64,000 nucleotides of DNA, taken from positions 1-64,000 of the forward strand of contig WTGX01000007.1 of the NCBI GenBank assembly GCA_011523385.1, in the 5' to 3' direction. Origin of the DNA: Nitrospira sp. (GTDB lineage Bacteria > Nitrospirota > Nitrospiria > Nitrospirales > UBA8639). Positions within the stretch are counted from its first letter, which is position 1; each line of letters begins with the position of its first letter. Below are positions 1 through 9,741 of the stretch, piece after piece. The translations under genes were made by a program, and so were the position numbers. The notes beneath the pieces are model-generated. The model saw only the letters and a list, made by a program, of their open reading frames with translations. It was not told where the DNA came from and did not search any database.

Positions 1-2
1 CG

Positions 3-161
3 TATGGCTGGGCCCCGGCCAGCCGGGATCTGGCGCTTGGCTGGCGCCTGCTGCCCACTAGGACCACGGCGGTGAGTCTGGATCTGACGGCTACGCACCG
101 GGAGGCGGCCCGGACCACGCCCGTGCAGGGCGTTGCCCTGAGTCTGACCCGCACCTGGTAG
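3..161 (+). CDS. C-terminal fragment of a protein truncated by the window edge, probably an outer-membrane beta-barrel
   Basis: Open frame from the window edge: ...YGWAPASRDLALGWRLLPTRTTAVSLDLTATHREAARTTPVQGVALSLTRTW*; alternating strands and terminal aromatic residue. Confidence 0.5.
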   Translation, partial: YGWAPASRDLALGWRLLPTRTTAVSLDLTATHREAARTTPVQGVALSLTRTW

Positions 162-198
162 GGGGAGGTGAGACCGGGCTGGACTGTTTTCATACCAT

Positions 199-1119
199 CT
201 ATCGGCTTCCCACCTGCTCGCGGTACACCGACAGATACACGGCATCGGCTTTCTTCCTGCTCCACGGGAATCGGTATAACGTCCGGATCTGGCTGGAGTA
301 CTGACCGATATTGGCCCGCTGCCAGCGTCCTTTTTCAAAGTATCGCCTGCCCTCTTGATCCCTGAGAAAGCCCGCGATCCGCTCTTCCGCAAAAAAATCG
401 ACAGCCCAACTGTTCGTCCACGTCGGGCGGCACTGCCGGACGTAGTCATCGACCTGATAGAGCAAGGCTTGCAACTGTTCCAGGTCGGCCATGACGGATT
501 CATTGGTGAGGAGAAAGAGCAACTCATGGCCTTGAGGAACCTCGATGAAACCGATCGCGTCTTCCAAACGCCTGCAAGCCGGTTCATCCACGGCATAGAC
601 GTCCGGTTCGCCGGGATCGTCTTTCGGGATGAGCATGGTACGGGGAGCATCCCGTTTGCACACCAGGTGTAAAGAAGGATGGACACACGCCCATTCAAGC
701 CGGACACCGAATAGCCTGACGTCCTCCAACAGGGTCGGCATCCGCTGGTTCAAGACCAGCTTGCCTTGAACAGACTCGCCCGGGACCAGGCGGATGCCTT
801 GCGACCCGAACTTACCCGGAAACGAGTCCTGCTGAATAGGACTGTGCTGAGCGTCCATTCGAAACGCCGAAAGCCACCCGGCATCATTCGGGGGAAGCCA
901 GGGCAAGTCCCGGAGATTCACGGTTATGGGTTCCGGGTTGTTGTTGGTCAGATGAACATGAATTTCATAGATCCGTCCCGCGGGTTTCTTGAGAAACACG
1001 TCCATGGCCAGTGAAGTGCGGAATTCCCGTTCAGGCTCCACAGCCTGACCGGTCGAGACAGATAAACCACCCGGCAACCAGACACAGAATGCAAATAAAG
1101 CGCACAACATCCGTTTCAT
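199..1119 (-). CDS. Secreted hypothetical protein with signal peptide
   Basis: ORF 313 aa; likely start MKRMLCALFAFCVWLPGGLSVSTGQA. Confidence 0.6.
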   Translation of the reverse strand: MKRMLCALFAFCVWLPGGLSVSTGQAVEPEREFRTSLAMDVFLKKPAGRIYEIHVHLTNNNPEPITVNLRDLPWLPPNDAGWLSAFRMDAQHSPIQQDSFPGKFGSQGIRLVPGESVQGKLVLNQRMPTLLEDVRLFGVRLEWACVHPSLHLVCKRDAPRTMLIPKDDPGEPDVYAVDEPACRRLEDAIGFIEVPQGHELLFLLTNESVMADLEQLQALLYQVDDYVRQCRPTWTNSWAVDFFAEERIAGFLRDQEGRRYFEKGRWQRANIGQYSSQIRTLYRFPWSRKKADAVYLSVYREQVGSR

Positions 1120-1276
1120 GGTGAAAGACAACCCCCTCAATCCCCCTTATCAGGGGGACGACAGAACTCCTCGCCCCCCCCTCACCTCTTCTTTTCACGT
1201 TTCTTTTCGCTATGGTACATTAAATAGAGACGGCTCGTGCAAAAATCTTCGTCCTGCGTGGAGCAGGCTTTCTTTC

Positions 1277-3004
1277 ATGAATAAACGTTCTGTCACAAAA
1301 TCTTTCGAGTGCTGCCTCACGATCATGCTCTGTATCATGCTTCTCTGGGCTGCCACGACGCAGACGTTCGCCGCCGGGCAACGAGACGAAGCGATCGAAG
1401 AGATCGCTGAACTTGCTGAAGCCGAGTGGCTCGACGGCAACCCCAGCGAGGCGTTGCACATCCTGGGTCCCGGGCTTGAAACTCATCCGAACGCCGTCAG
1501 GTTGCAAAAATTGCGGGGCGACATTCTAGCCACGGCGTCCCGTCGCCACCAGGAAGCCGTCGAAGCCTATGATGTGATACTCGACGAACACCCGGAATCC
1601 TTGGAAGTCCGCTGGGCCAAATGGAGCGTGTTACTCCGGGCGGGACAACAGGATCAGGCCATAGCCGAATTTCAACGAATCGCGCAACTGGATGTGAAAA
1701 ATCCTATTGTCGCACTCAGGCTGGCGCAGGAACTCCGAAAAGTCGATCGCCTGGAGGAATCCCTGGAGTGGTATAAAAAAGCCGTGGCTATGATCCCGGA
1801 CATGGTGGGGTGGCGGTTGGCACTTGCCCGGGCCAAGCTGGACGTCCTGGAGGGCCGCGGGGCACGGGACGAAGTTGAACACGTGCTGCGAATCGTCGAA
1901 CCCGGTTCTCCCGAAGAAGCGGCCGCCCACAGCCTGAGAGAGGTGATCTATGGAGCCACCAAAGAGCGGGGCCGGCGCTTCGAGCCGGTCCTGAGCCCGG
2001 GAGGGTCCGCTGAAGAGCGCAAGGCATGGTCCGCCATTCGCGCGGACGCATGGAGGCTCTTCGACGCGGGTCGCTATGCGGAAGCCGAGCCGGTCTATCG
2101 GAAAATCCTGGCTCTCAAACCCGGCGATTACACCGCCGTCCATGAACTGGGGATGACCTTACTGGGTCTCGACCGGTGCGAAGAAGCCATCAAGGTCTTT
2201 GAAAGCATGTCGGGGATGGACCCATCTGACGAAGTCTACGCAGACGCGTTTTTCCGGATCGGCCGCTGCCTGATGAAGATGGAAAAATGGACGGAAGCCC
2301 TCGCCTATTTTGAAATCCTTTATGACGCCGCCCTCGAATTCGATGAACAGACCAAGGAGGTCCCGCCCAAGGCCGACCTCAGGGTGCTGAACACGAAAAC
2401 CATCGCCATGTGGCTCAAACGGGTGAAGGAACACATTCCCGCGGATGAGATACCGAAACAGAATCCGTTGCTTCCCGCCGTCGATCCCAACGCCCCGGTC
2501 CCGATGACCGAAGAAGAACTGTATCACAAGATAGCGACGGAACGGCTGAATCCCGCACAACAGATCTACGCGAGGGCATCCCTGATGGGACGAGATGCCG
2601 ATTTCAGCATGTTTCGCTACGTCATTCCGGCCAACCGCGTCATGCGTGACGATCGCCCCACCGGCACCCATGAGTTTATCCCGATTGAGCCGCACGACAC
2701 GTTTCCGAATACCCGGGAAGAAATTTATCTGATGTTCGGGCTCGTAACCGCCTCCTATGACGAGATGCCGCTCAGCGTGGAATGTTTTCTCGAGACGCCA
2801 AAATCGAACGCGAACCAGATACCGTTGGCCCGGGACCAGGTCATCATGAACATGGGCGACCAGACCGGATACTTCATCATCACCCAGCCTGAATCAGGAT
2901 GGACACCCGGACTCCACCGGTGCGGGTTATACGTCGGCAGTGAACTATCGGCCTACACGCATTCGGACGAAATCCGGTTCCGCATCATCCCCGGAACTTC
3001 GTGA
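1277..3004 (+). CDS. TPR-repeat periplasmic protein
   Basis: Signal-like MNKRSVTKSFECCLTIMLCIMLLWAATTQTFAA, then several TPR units (e.g. AEPVYRKILALKPGDYTAVHELGMTLLGLDRCEEAIKVFESM). Confidence 0.75.
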   Translation: MNKRSVTKSFECCLTIMLCIMLLWAATTQTFAAGQRDEAIEEIAELAEAEWLDGNPSEALHILGPGLETHPNAVRLQKLRGDILATASRRHQEAVEAYDVILDEHPESLEVRWAKWSVLLRAGQQDQAIAEFQRIAQLDVKNPIVALRLAQELRKVDRLEESLEWYKKAVAMIPDMVGWRLALARAKLDVLEGRGARDEVEHVLRIVEPGSPEEAAAHSLREVIYGATKERGRRFEPVLSPGGSAEERKAWSAIRADAWRLFDAGRYAEAEPVYRKILALKPGDYTAVHELGMTLLGLDRCEEAIKVFESMSGMDPSDEVYADAFFRIGRCLMKMEKWTEALAYFEILYDAALEFDEQTKEVPPKADLRVLNTKTIAMWLKRVKEHIPADEIPKQNPLLPAVDPNAPVPMTEEELYHKIATERLNPAQQIYARASLMGRDADFSMFRYVIPANRVMRDDRPTGTHEFIPIEPHDTFPNTREEIYLMFGLVTASYDEMPLSVECFLETPKSNANQIPLARDQVIMNMGDQTGYFIITQPESGWTPGLHRCGLYVGSELSAYTHSDEIRFRIIPGTS

Positions 3005-3136
3005 CCAAAACAGCCGCGTTTTTCTTCATGTGCGAGCTCGCATTCTTTCGCTTGCCGGGACAAAACGCAATCTGGTACTTCTTCGTTCGGCATTGATCTG
3101 GCCAAAACCGTTCAAACCGGCACCCAAAGACGCCCC

Positions 3137-3754
3137 ATGATTGATCTCTCAAGAAAGCCCCTGATAGGTGTCGTGGCATTCCTGGTCGTATGGGGATGCG
3201 GCGTCAACGCGTTCGCCGGCGAGGCAACCCACGTCGTCACCGAACTTCAGGAATCGATCATGACCATTATGAAAAAAGGACACGATCTCGGCTACACGGG
3301 CCGCTATCAAAGCATCTCTCCTGCGGTTGAAAAAACACACGACCTCGACACGATCGCCCGGCTGGTCGTCGGAAGACATTGGAAAGAGCTCGATGCAAAC
3401 CAACGTTCGGCCTTTATCGAGACCTTCAAAGACCTGAGCATCTCCATGTATGCGGGACGGTTCAAGGACTATGGCGGAGAGCAGTTCACCATTTTTTCAG
3501 AAACGTCCTTGAAAAGAGGAAATCGCAAACTGGTCACCAGCCACTTTGTGAAATCCGACGGCGAGAAAATCACCTTCAGCTATATCCTGCATCAGGTTCA
3601 CGACCAATGGAAAATCATCAGTGTCAGCGTCAACGGCGTCAGCGACATGGCCTTGAAACGCGCCGAATACGGGAGCATTCTGCGAAAAGACGGGTTCCCG
3701 ACCCTCATCGAACGCCTGAAAAACCAAATCGACAAGAACGCAAATGGACTCTAA
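3137..3754 (+). CDS. hpnM: MlaC/Ttg2D-family phospholipid-binding protein (HpnM-like)
   Basis: 205 aa with signal peptide; VVGRHWKELDANQRSAFIETFKDLSISMYAGRFKDYGGEQF is MlaC-like; next to mlaA and hpnN. Confidence 0.75.
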   Translation: MIDLSRKPLIGVVAFLVVWGCGVNAFAGEATHVVTELQESIMTIMKKGHDLGYTGRYQSISPAVEKTHDLDTIARLVVGRHWKELDANQRSAFIETFKDLSISMYAGRFKDYGGEQFTIFSETSLKRGNRKLVTSHFVKSDGEKITFSYILHQVHDQWKIISVSVNGVSDMALKRAEYGSILRKDGFPTLIERLKNQIDKNANGL

Positions 3755-3787
3755 GCGTCCCGAATCTCCGGCGGCTCAACGAGAAGC

Positions 3788-4576
3788 ATGACGAAGGCCA
3801 TCGACAAAACGCACGCGAATGCCGCCATACTGAGTGTGGCAGTCGGCTGGTTGGTATTCACCGTGCTGACGGGATGCGCGACCACGCCAACCGATACCGA
3901 GGCATCGGATTACGATCCGTTCGAGTCGGTGAATCGCCGAATACACGGGGTCAATGACATCGCCGATAGCTGGGTCGCCAAACCGGCGACCCAGGCTTAC
4001 GTTTCGTACACGCCACGGCCCATCCGGAACAGCGTCGCCAATTTCTTCGATAACGTGGTGTACCCCAACGTGATCCTGAATGATTTTCTTCAGGGCAAGG
4101 GGACCCAGGGAATCGAGGACTTGGGCCGGTTTCTCGTGAACACGACGTTCGGATTCCTGGGGATTTGGGACATGGCTACGCCTCTTGGGCTCGAAGCCCA
4201 CGAGGAAGACTTCGGGCAAACCCTTGCCGTGTGGGGGATGAAGGAGAGCACCTATCTGGTGCTACCGTTCATCGGGCCCAGCACCGTGAGAGATCTTCCG
4301 AATTTAGGCGTCACTGCCGTCACCAACATCCTGTTCTATGTGCCCAATCCATACGTGGTCCCCGTGGCCCTCCTGGGGTTCATCGACTATCGGGCGGGCG
4401 TGGACGAGGCCGTCACGTTTCGGGACGCAACCGCGGTCGAACCGTATCTCTTTACGCGCGAAGCATACCGGCACCATCGGAGATTCCTGATCTACGACGG
4501 CAATCCTCCCATCGATGAAAACTTCCTGATTGACGATCCCCTTGACTATCCTCAAATGGAAGAACCCCTACGTTAG
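3788..4576 (+). CDS. mlaA: MlaA/VacJ-family lipoprotein
   Basis: Lipobox-like LTGCATT; DYDPFESVNRRIHGVND, NFFDNVVYPNVILNDFLQGK, FLVNTTFGFLGIWDMA. Confidence 0.88.
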   Translation: MTKAIDKTHANAAILSVAVGWLVFTVLTGCATTPTDTEASDYDPFESVNRRIHGVNDIADSWVAKPATQAYVSYTPRPIRNSVANFFDNVVYPNVILNDFLQGKGTQGIEDLGRFLVNTTFGFLGIWDMATPLGLEAHEEDFGQTLAVWGMKESTYLVLPFIGPSTVRDLPNLGVTAVTNILFYVPNPYVVPVALLGFIDYRAGVDEAVTFRDATAVEPYLFTREAYRHHRRFLIYDGNPPIDENFLIDDPLDYPQMEEPLR

Positions 4577-7233
4577 TGGCCGGGGCCCGTACCCCACTGC
4601 TCGATTTCGGCCAGGAGCGCCGGAAGGATCACCAGGGCGCAGACCAGGGCCAGGATCAGCACCACCACCAGCAGGACACCAAGACTGGCCATGCCCGGAT
4701 GAGGCGAGAACCCGAGCGCGCCGAAGGACGCCATCGTGGTCAGGGCGCTGAAGAGCACGGCTTGGGACGTGCTGCTCCGCAGGACCCGAACGATGGAACG
4801 CGAGCCGGCTTCCCGTCTCCGCAGGATCAGGTAGATGCCGAAAGCGATCCCCAGCCCAAGCACCAGGGGCAGGGCGACCACGTTGGCCAAATTCAGGGGA
4901 ATGTCCAGCGCCAGGCACGTCGCTACCGTGAACAGCAGCGTCAGGAGCAGCGGCAAAAGGACGAAAAGGGTTTCGCCCAGTCGTCGCAAGACCACGAACA
5001 GCAGCAGGGCGGACAGCGCGACGGCCAGGACGGTCGCTTGCACGCAAGCGTCGATGACGGTTTGTCCGCCTTCCAGAATGCTCACGGGCGACCCGATCGC
5101 CCCGGGCGCGTGTTGCCGCACGCTGGTCACAAACCGGCTGAGCGCCCGGTTTCCCTCGACGTTCTCAGCGGGAAAGACCTCCACCCTGGTCCGGCCGTCT
5201 TGCGCCGAATAGTGACTCGTCAGACTTCGCGGCAACGTCGCCGGCGTGATCTCATCCGGCAACAGCAGTTTTCTCAATCGTTCGAGCCACTGCGGGAACT
5301 CGCCCAACAGCCGCGCGCGAAGGTCAGGTACGAAACGGGTCGATCCACGCGCGTCGTCCAACAGGCCGTCGATCGCCTGCCCGAGGGTCTCCAGGTTCCG
5401 GGCCAGTTCACCCTGCCGGTTAGCAGATGCCTGCGCGTCGAGGGCAGCGCGAAACTCCTGCATGGCCCGCACTTCTTCGTCGTCGCCGGGCGGCTCGATA
5501 GCTTGCTGCGGGATAAGGACGGGTTCCAGCACCAACGCCATTTCGTCGATAATAGCCAACTTTTCTTCCTGGTCGCCGGGCACGAAACTGGACAGCGTGA
5601 GGACCCGGTCGACTTCCGGCACCGTCCGGATTCGATTCGCCAAGGCATCGGCGGCCGGGAGATTCTCGGCCAACACCTGGATGACGTAGGGAGAGGTGTC
5701 CGGGTCTTCCAGTAATTCCTGAAAGGTGGACACGCTTTCGGTGGACGGATCCCGAAGGTGCAAGGCGTTGAAATCGAACGGCAACCGTGGCACCGCGGTG
5801 GCCGCGACGATCGTCGCGGGGACCAGAAGCCCGAGGATCACCCGCCGGTAGCGGATAACCGCACCCGGCACCGGATCTTCCCGTGGAGGCTCTTCCGTGA
5901 TTTTCGTGGGACTCTCAAGGCGGGATCGGGAAAGCGTGAATACGGTCAGTAGCGCCGGGAACAACGTGAGGTTCGCAAAGAGGGCGATAAACATGCCGAC
6001 CCCGGCAATGAGCCCCATTTCCGCAAACCCTCGATATGACGTGGGAAGGAAGGAGAAAAAACTCAGGGCCGCGGCCACCGCCGCGAGCGTCAGAGCCCCA
6101 CCGACCCCGGCGACCGCACGCCGTAGGGCTGCCTCGTGATCGCCGACGCGGTGAAGCTCTTCACGATACCGCAGCCCGAACTGGATCCCGAAATCCACCC
6201 CAAGCCCGATGAACAACACTGGCACGGATGCGGAAATGAAGTTCAGGGAGCCGATGGCTACGACCACGAAGAAGGCCGTCCACAATAAACCCGCCACCAG
6301 CGTACACAGCATCGCCCCCACGAGCCGCAGGGAGCGAAGCCCGGCAATCAATACGAACGACACCAGGACCAGCGACAACCCCGCGGCCAACCCGATGCCC
6401 CGGGCAACCGTCTCCCGCTCTTCCGCTTCGATCGGAATGGGACCCGTCAGCCGGATTCGGACGTCGAACCGCTCTTCAAGCTCGGCATCCTGCCGGCGAA
6501 GGAATTCCAGCGGACCATCGGCCGCTTCCAAGCTCGAATAGTCCAGCCGCGCTTTCGCCAGCAAAAACCCGCGCGACGGATCGCCTTTACCCGTCACGTC
6601 TTCGAGCATGGTCTGCTTCCAGGACGATGTTGGAGGCGCCCCGAGCCGTTGCGCGTCGATGGCTTCGCTCAAGAGGGTAAACGCATCGGCCAGGACCTTC
6701 TGCTGCTCGGGCGTGGGCTCCTCTTCCAATGCCAGGGTAAGGATGGAAAAGAATCCGCGCAGGCTGGGATCCTGCACAAGCGTCCCCAGGAACGGAGACC
6801 ATTCAGCAAGACGTTCATCCAATCTCCAGAGTTCCTCCACGTCGAAATACAGCAGACCGTACTTGTCGAAAAATTCGTCCTGTTGAGGTTGATACACCGA
6901 TTCGAACAATGAAGGGCGTTGTTCCAGAAGCCCGGCCAATTCATGAACCGCATCGCGCCTGCGCTCCGCGGAACCCTGGTCCACGACGACCAGGATCAGA
7001 TCGTCGAGTTGCGGAAACGCGGCGTAGAAGTCCCGTTGCAATTGCCTGAAGGGCAAGTTCGGATCCAATAAATGGACGGGGTCCGTATCAAGTGTCAGGT
7101 TCTTCGCAGTATACACGGCGGACAGGCCCGTGGCGGCGAGGACTCCGATCACGACCCACATGGCCGTCCGCCGGCAGGCATCCACCAACCGGACCAGGAA
7201 AGCCTGGTACCCGCGGCCTATCTGATCAAACAT
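4573..7233 (-). CDS. hpnN: HpnN-like RND/MMPL transporter
   Basis: 886 aa with repeated 12-TM RND architecture; neighbouring hpnM and mlaA; stop codon overlaps the mlaA stop. Confidence 0.8.
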   Translation of the reverse strand: MFDQIGRGYQAFLVRLVDACRRTAMWVVIGVLAATGLSAVYTAKNLTLDTDPVHLLDPNLPFRQLQRDFYAAFPQLDDLILVVVDQGSAERRRDAVHELAGLLEQRPSLFESVYQPQQDEFFDKYGLLYFDVEELWRLDERLAEWSPFLGTLVQDPSLRGFFSILTLALEEEPTPEQQKVLADAFTLLSEAIDAQRLGAPPTSSWKQTMLEDVTGKGDPSRGFLLAKARLDYSSLEAADGPLEFLRRQDAELEERFDVRIRLTGPIPIEAEERETVARGIGLAAGLSLVLVSFVLIAGLRSLRLVGAMLCTLVAGLLWTAFFVVVAIGSLNFISASVPVLFIGLGVDFGIQFGLRYREELHRVGDHEAALRRAVAGVGGALTLAAVAAALSFFSFLPTSYRGFAEMGLIAGVGMFIALFANLTLFPALLTVFTLSRSRLESPTKITEEPPREDPVPGAVIRYRRVILGLLVPATIVAATAVPRLPFDFNALHLRDPSTESVSTFQELLEDPDTSPYVIQVLAENLPAADALANRIRTVPEVDRVLTLSSFVPGDQEEKLAIIDEMALVLEPVLIPQQAIEPPGDDEEVRAMQEFRAALDAQASANRQGELARNLETLGQAIDGLLDDARGSTRFVPDLRARLLGEFPQWLERLRKLLLPDEITPATLPRSLTSHYSAQDGRTRVEVFPAENVEGNRALSRFVTSVRQHAPGAIGSPVSILEGGQTVIDACVQATVLAVALSALLLFVVLRRLGETLFVLLPLLLTLLFTVATCLALDIPLNLANVVALPLVLGLGIAFGIYLILRRREAGSRSIVRVLRSSTSQAVLFSALTTMASFGALGFSPHPGMASLGVLLVVVLILALVCALVILPALLAEIEQWGTGPGH

Positions 7234-7268
7234 GCACGCTCACGATGGAAATGACTCCAAGGGAATCG

Positions 7269-9644
7269 TTACAACCTCAATCGTCTGAGCCGTAACGCAT
7301 TGGCGATGACCGACACCGAACTGAACGTCATGGCGACGCTGGCGACGATGGGGCTCAGGAGAAGCCCAAAGAATGGATAGAGGACACCCGCGGCAATAGG
7401 CACCCCCAGCGAATTATAAACAAACGCGAAGAAAAGGTTTTGCCTGATATTCTTCATCATGGCCTTGCTGAGGGTCCGGGCACGGGCCACGCCCAGAAGG
7501 TCGCCTTTCACCAGGGTAATGCCCGCACTTTCCATCGCCACGTCAGTGCCCGTTCCCATGGCAATGCCCACGTCGGCCTCGGCAAGGGCCGGGGCATCGT
7601 TGATGCCGTCTCCGGCCATGGCCACCACGTGACCGTTCTTCTGGAAGCGTTTCACGATCTGGTGTTTGTGTTCGGGAAGGACCTCGGCCTGAACGTGTTG
7701 CAACCCGAGTTGCCGCCCCACGGCTTCGGCGGTCAGTCGATGATCGCCCGTGACCATGACGATGTTGAGACCTTCGCGTTTCAGGACGTCCACCGCCTTG
7801 GCCGTCGTGGGCTTGACCGGATCGACGACGCCGATGAGACCGGCCGGCTGCCCGTCGACCGCCACCAACACCACGGTTTGCCCTTCTTCACAAAGAGCCT
7901 CACCTTGTTTGTGAAGTTCCAGCAATTGTTTCGACGGCAGGCCCATGTCCCGTTCGAGAAATGATCGATTACCCAATGCCACGACCTTCCCATCCACCCG
8001 ACCTTCGACGCCTTCACCTGTCTGCGAACGAAATTCTTCAACCCCACTGAGCGCAAATCCCCGCGCCTGTGCCCCGGCCACGATGGCCGAGGCCAAGGGG
8101 TGTTCGCTGACTCGTTCGACGCTGGCCGCCAATTGGAGCAGCCCCGCCTCACTGAATCCCTGTGCAGGAACGACCGACCGCAGAACGGGCTTCCCTTCCG
8201 TCAACGTGCCGGTCTTGTCCACCACCAGCATGGTCACCTTGTTCAATCGTTCAAGGGCTTCGGCATTTTTAATGAGAACGCCCGCAATGGCGCCGCGTCC
8301 CATGCCGACCATAACGGACATGGGCGTGGCCAACCCGAGCGCACAGGGGCAGGCGATGATCAGCACGGCCACGGCGTTGATCAGGGCATACGCCAGGCTA
8401 GGCTCCGGCCCGATACTCGCCCACACGCCAAACGTCACGGCCGCCCCCAACACCACGACCGGGACAAAATACCCGGCCACGACGTCGGCCACCCGCTGGA
8501 TGGGTGCGCGACTGCGTTGCGCCTCGCTCACCATGCTGACGATCTGCGCCAGTATGGTTTCCTGGCCGACGCGTCCGGCTTCCATCAACACGGTGCCGGT
8601 TCCATTGATCGTGCCCCCGATCACCCAATCCCCCGGCCGCTTTTCAATCGGAATGGCTTCGCCCGTGACCATGGATTCATCCACCGAGGTTGAGCCTTCG
8701 AGGATCTCCCCATCCACGGCGACCTTTTCTCCGGGACGAACTCGCAGACGCTGACCGGCATGGACCTGGTCCAACGGAATCTCCTCTTCCCGGTTGTCGT
8801 TCCACACGACCCTTGCAGTCTTGGGCGCCAATCCGAGAAGGGCTTTGAGCGCCCCCGTGGTGCGACGCCGTGCCCGAAGTTCCAAAACCTGGCCCAAGGC
8901 CACCAGGACGATGATGATCGCTGCGGCTTCGAAGTACACGGGGACGTCACCGGCCGGGTTGCGGAAGGCTTCCGGGAACAGGCCGGGCACAATCGTTGCC
9001 GCGGCGCTCGAGAGATAGGCCGCTCCGGTGCCCATGGCGATGAGGGTAAACATGTTCAGGCGGCGATTGACGATGGAGGCCCACCCGCGCTGAAAGAACG
9101 GCCACCCCACCCAGCCCACCACGGGCGTGGCCAGGACAAACTGCAACCAATTGGACCATCGGGGAGCAAGGACGTCATGCAAGGGCTGGCCGGGAATCAC
9201 GTGAGCCATGGCCAGCACCAGCACGGGCAACGCCAGAACCAGCCCGGTCCAAAACCGGCGGGTCATGTCCACCAGTTCGGGATTGGCCTCGTCGTCTGCC
9301 GTCACCGTCCGCGGCTCAAGCGCCATGCCACAGAACGGGCAGGCTGCGGGTGTCTCCGACACCACGTCGGGACACATCGGGCAGATATAGTCGGTCCCCG
9401 GCGAGGCCGGCGCACCCTCCATGGCCTGCGTGTACTTGCCGCGCAGATACCCGTCCGAATCACTCCGAAACCGTTCCTCACACCGGGGATGGCAGAAATA
9501 ATACGTCGTTCCTGCGTAGTCGTACGTGCCCGCGGCGGACAGCGGATCCACCATCATTCCACACACCGGGTCCCGGACCGGGGGCACACTGGCCATCATG
9601 AGTTCGCGGCGTTTGGAATTTTTCAGGGATGGGTCGGGCGGCAC
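7269..9644 (-). CDS. Heavy-metal (copper-type) P-type ATPase with N-terminal YHS and heavy-metal-binding domains
   Basis: VCGMMVDP...[12 protein letters not shown] (YHS), [63 protein letters not shown]. Confidence 0.93.
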   Translation of the reverse strand: MPPDPSLKNSKRRELMMASVPPVRDPVCGMMVDPLSAAGTYDYAGTTYYFCHPRCEERFRSDSDGYLRGKYTQAMEGAPASPGTDYICPMCPDVVSETPAACPFCGMALEPRTVTADDEANPELVDMTRRFWTGLVLALPVLVLAMAHVIPGQPLHDVLAPRWSNWLQFVLATPVVGWVGWPFFQRGWASIVNRRLNMFTLIAMGTGAAYLSSAAATIVPGLFPEAFRNPAGDVPVYFEAAAIIIVLVALGQVLELRARRRTTGALKALLGLAPKTARVVWNDNREEEIPLDQVHAGQRLRVRPGEKVAVDGEILEGSTSVDESMVTGEAIPIEKRPGDWVIGGTINGTGTVLMEAGRVGQETILAQIVSMVSEAQRSRAPIQRVADVVAGYFVPVVVLGAAVTFGVWASIGPEPSLAYALINAVAVLIIACPCALGLATPMSVMVGMGRGAIAGVLIKNAEALERLNKVTMLVVDKTGTLTEGKPVLRSVVPAQGFSEAGLLQLAASVERVSEHPLASAIVAGAQARGFALSGVEEFRSQTGEGVEGRVDGKVVALGNRSFLERDMGLPSKQLLELHKQGEALCEEGQTVVLVAVDGQPAGLIGVVDPVKPTTAKAVDVLKREGLNIVMVTGDHRLTAEAVGRQLGLQHVQAEVLPEHKHQIVKRFQKNGHVVAMAGDGINDAPALAEADVGIAMGTGTDVAMESAGITLVKGDLLGVARARTLSKAMMKNIRQNLFFAFVYNSLGVPIAAGVLYPFFGLLLSPIVASVAMTFSSVSVIANALRLRRLRL

Positions 9645-9741
9645 GCGATGATCCCCTCTGAACGGATAGATCGCTCCTGAGAGCCTTATAGTACGATCAT
9701 ACCGGTTCCCGAAATGTGTGTCATCCCTGCCTTCTCATTGA

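Noticed and set aside
4576-5715. 379-aa plus-strand ORF antisense to hpnN
   Set aside because: Composition is typical of a shadow ORF (Q/R/G/H rich, no family motif) opposite a convincing RND transporter
8760-9680. 306-aa plus-strand ORF antisense to the P-type ATPase
   Set aside because: Shadow of a strongly supported CDS; no recognisable domain
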